The notes under the pieces are model-generated. The model was given only the letters and a program-made list of their open reading frames with translations. It was not told the DNA's origin and made no database searches. Shown piece by piece: positions 61,096 through 64,000 of a stretch of 64,000 nucleotides of DNA. Location of the stretch: NCBI RefSeq assembly GCF_036370855.1, contig NC_088100.1, forward strand, positions 38,390,563-38,454,562. The letters run 5' to 3'. The stretch is from Dromaius novaehollandiae (Eukaryota > Chordata > Aves > Casuariiformes > Dromaiidae). The number at the start of each line of letters is the position of its first letter. Positions within the stretch are counted from its first letter, which is position 1. Both the position numbers and the translations under genes were made by a program.

Positions 61096-63231
61096 AAAAT
61101 ATTTTCATCCCACTGCAAAAGAGCCCCAATTGTACAGTATCTGCAGAAGACAAAACAGAAATTCAGCTGCAAGTCACTGTAATAAAGGTTAAACATCACA
61201 GGGCTGGATTAGCAGGTGTTCAACTTGACCGTAACCTTTATACTGATGATTCGTAATACCTAAAATAAACATATGAAAAGCTAAACCAGCAACAACGTGT
61301 AAGGCAGACTTATGTTCAATGGGCCACCTAGATGTGCAGGACCATACAAATATACCATACTTAAAATTCATGACAGTACTCAAAGCATGCACAGAAGACA
61401 CTCCAGATGGCCAGTGGGTACAGCTAAGACACTATCATCTTACTTAGTTTGAGCACCAGGTAAGCAAAAATAGGCAGTCATAGAATGAAGAAAAAGAGGA
61501 ATTTTGAGGGAACTGACCTTGGATATAAAATTCCAAGCCTGCCTGGTACTTCCCAGGACATGTTCTACCAGCAACACCACAATGCAAAAAGGTACCACAG
61601 GCAGCTGCATGCACAGAGCCAACCCATAACAGTAACTGCATATAGAGAAGAAAATTCTTTCTTCATTCATCTGCAAAATCAACATTTTGTGGCAAAAACA
61701 GAAGCTATAAAAGTAAAAAATTTCAGAAATTTTTCATCAGTTACAATATAGCTCTGCTTTAGAGCATCTGACCTTGAGGAACACAAATCCATAGAGAAGT
61801 TTGAGCTCCCTCTGGGCTTGTGACACCCGAGTATATGTAGACAAAATAGAAATCCTGGAAGACAGAATTCAACAGATTTACACTGTGTTTTCTTGAATCC
61901 ACTTTTAAAAATTCCCTACATCATTTTTGCTTAGCTGGGTGCAAAAGCAGCTCACACTTTGTTTTAATTCAGTTCTCAGACAAAAACACGACAACACAGC
62001 TTAGCTCCTGCTGGGCACTGGCTGAAGTCTGTTGTCACTGCTCTTGAACACCTACACCATGCAAAACTGCTGGCACAGCTCCAAAGTACAATGCAATTGT
62101 GGACTTCTCAGCAGCGAAGCAATGTGCTCCCACTAAAAAGAGAAGCAAATTACTCTCATCAAAACTGCATGGACAATGCTTTAGAATGTGTCGCTTCAAT
62201 TTAATGGCTATGCTAGGGTTTTAAGCTGAAACTTTTGAATTACTTATTGCATCCTAGGTAGAAAGATTTCCACTAATTTTGCCTGGGAGCAATAGAATGC
62301 CATAGCCAGACTATTGCTGAGGAACAATTCACCACAGTGGACACAGTTCCTCAAAATACTTTTCTTCCTCTTTACCACCTCTTGATTCTTTCCTGGATAC
62401 ATCTTATTCTAAATTAGAACAGATGGCTCATTATTTCCCTAACATACAGCAATAACTGTAGACTATTGTGCTTGGGATGGATGCGAAGGACACAGAGCAG
62501 CATGCTATTGGCATATTGCTAAAATCCAGACTGGGGCCATGTCACATACTCTTATGAAATATGAGCCACAACACCACGGAAATAAAAAGCTTCCCTTCCC
62601 AGCATGTATTAATGGAGTACTCAAATTCTGAGGTTCCATCTTTTTTTTCTTCCATCATATGCTTCAGGCATGCAGAAAATACAGGCCATGGCTCCAAACT
62701 GGGCAAATGGGAGTAAGCCTCCTCATACAGCACTCATTTCATGAAGACTAGAAGTGCATGCTATGGCTGTAGAGTAAAGTAGTACTGTGTAATAGCTACT
62801 CCATAACAACTGCTGATGGGAATGTGGTTACTCCATGGTAAATGCAAAGTAATTTAAGACAGATCACACTTGAAGGGGTCACGTAATTTTAAGGAAGTAG
62901 TTCCACCTGCTCATGGGACTAGTAACATCTGGCTTCCTATGGACTGATTGTCTTCCTCAATGGATTCTCTAAGGTCTTCTAAAAGTTGTTTTCAGCCTAT
63001 AGCTATTTCTCAGCAGGGGCATTAACAAGGTTGCCCTCCTCTATGTAGCCATCTGTTTCACAGAAGTTGTGGGAAAAATATCATTGAGACTTTTTACTCT
63101 AAGTTTAACTAAAGCTGTTCAACGTGTTTAAAGTTAGTGGTGGGAGAAGGGAGGTGTGAGTAACCAGCAAGACAGCCAGAGTACTGTCACATATACTTCA
63201 CCACCCAGAGAAATAATATATATTTGTATTC
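61096..63231. other. AT-rich single-copy stretch
   Basis: No gene or clear repeat recognised; open frames of up to 88 codons on both strands without recognisable domains. Confidence 0.6.
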
Positions 63232-63245
63232 TTTTTTTTTTTTTT
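63232..63245. repeat. Poly-T tract of 14
   Basis: Fourteen T in a row, simple sequence. Confidence 0.9.
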
Positions 63246-63354
63246 AAACAACGCTAAGAACTTATGGAACCTTTCTGGATTCAGATGCTATGATAGTGTG
63301 TTTAAAATGATGCCATCATGGACAAACGAGCACTACCTTGCTATTGGTACAGCC

Positions 63355-63373
63355 AAAAAAAAAAAAAAAAAAA
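63355..63373. repeat. Poly-A tract of 19
   Basis: Nineteen A in a row. No retrocopy body or target duplication is visible beside it. Confidence 0.9.
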
Positions 63374-64000
63374 TCAGGCAACAACTCTGCTGGCTCCCCT
63401 CTATTTACCCTCACTGGATTGGGAAACCCTGTTATGATATTTCCACACATGCAGTAGGCCTCCTTCTACTTGTGTGTACACTGACACAGCATATCATCTC
63501 TCAGCCTCTCTGCAGGCATCCTGGTGCTAGACAAAAGCCCCAAAGGAAACACATGCAACATTTCTCTGCTCTCTCCTGGGCTACGTTTTCACCAAACTCT
63601 CATAGAGGACTGATTTCATGGACTCTCCCTCCTTTTCCTCCCAAAGGTTAGAATCTCCAATCAAAATACAGCAGGAAGACTCAGGATCAACACATATTTA
63701 TTGTTATCAGCATGTCTTGAGTTTTGAATGCCAGGATGCTACCAATAACACTATTCTCCAGAGGTGCTTTTGCAACTCTTAATGGAACTACAGCATTTTT
63801 AAGTTAAAAATCATCAAAATGTGATACTCTATTAATAGCAGAACATAAGACAAGTGTTGAGTATCTTGTTACAAACACAAGGGCACCTTACCAAACCACT
63901 AAGATTCCCTATGCACAAATGCTACCGTCAATATCTGAGAACTATTTTGCACTATGTAAAATGTTAAAGGTTGAAAAACTGGCAATCAGAAAGCCTGAAT
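63374..64000. other. Single-copy end of window
   Basis: No gene recognised. The 117-codon plus-strand frame at 63298-63651 runs through the poly-A (a Lys run) and has no recognisable domain. Confidence 0.55.

Noticed and set aside
1..64000. More than one hundred open frames of 60-167 codons on both strands
   Set aside because: They overlap in several phases and lie on both strands equally. They have AT-driven or GC-driven composition and show no recognisable domains. This is expected by chance in 64 kb; only the CR1 frame is identifiable.
1..64000. CRISPR arrays, operons, bacterial promoters or terminators, rRNA or tRNA genes
   Set aside because: No regularly spaced repeats, no clustered co-directional genes, and no tRNA- or rRNA-like sequence was seen on reading both strands. 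The CR1 elements place the DNA in a vertebrate.

Overview
The window looks like non-coding DNA from a bird nuclear genome. Two 5'-truncated CR1 LINE copies end in the 3' signature typical of birds (gatctccagaggtcccttcc), at about 22065-22424 and 34213-34656. Two much older CR1 fossils of the amniote/turtle-like type lie at about 10880-11605 and 32838-33052. Worn MIR/CORE-SINE-like fragments and one older interspersed repeat are scattered between them. Repeat density is low, the sequence is AT-rich, and there is no operon structure, ribosome-binding pattern or dense coding, so it is not bacterial, plasmid or phage DNA.

Layout. 1-5.5 kb is the most GC- and CpG-rich part: a CpG-dense patch at about 2870-3030 and two stretches that read like conserved regulatory DNA (2345-2600 and 4740-5060). 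5.5-33 kb is mostly single-copy AT-rich sequence with the 10.9 kb CR1 fossil, a homeodomain-type TAATTA cluster (13469-13504), the 22.1 kb CR1 with an A/T-rich tail, and a G-quadruplex motif on the minus strand (29718-29740). 32.8-34.7 kb is the repeat-richest part: a CR1 fossil, a GC-distinct block that may be a worn LTR (about 33265-33960), and the younger CR1. 35-64 kb is again mostly single-copy AT-rich DNA with microsatellites and homopolymers.

Genes. No gene could be identified. Open frames of 60-167 codons occur on both strands all along the window, as expected by chance at this length and composition. The only frame tied to a known protein is the C-terminal end of the CR1 ORF2 polyprotein at 34242-34616. 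A few short open segments have a good splice acceptor, a good donor, or both (plus strand 19103-19295, 51372-51448, 52117-52202 and 58494-58655; minus strand 52978-53116 and 54949-55026). They are listed as low-confidence candidate exons. The plus- and minus-strand sets interleave between 51 and 59 kb, so they cannot all belong to one gene, and several or all are probably chance. The simplest reading is intergenic or long-intron DNA holding retroelement remains and possibly some cis-regulatory elements. I did not find a convincing new biological system.
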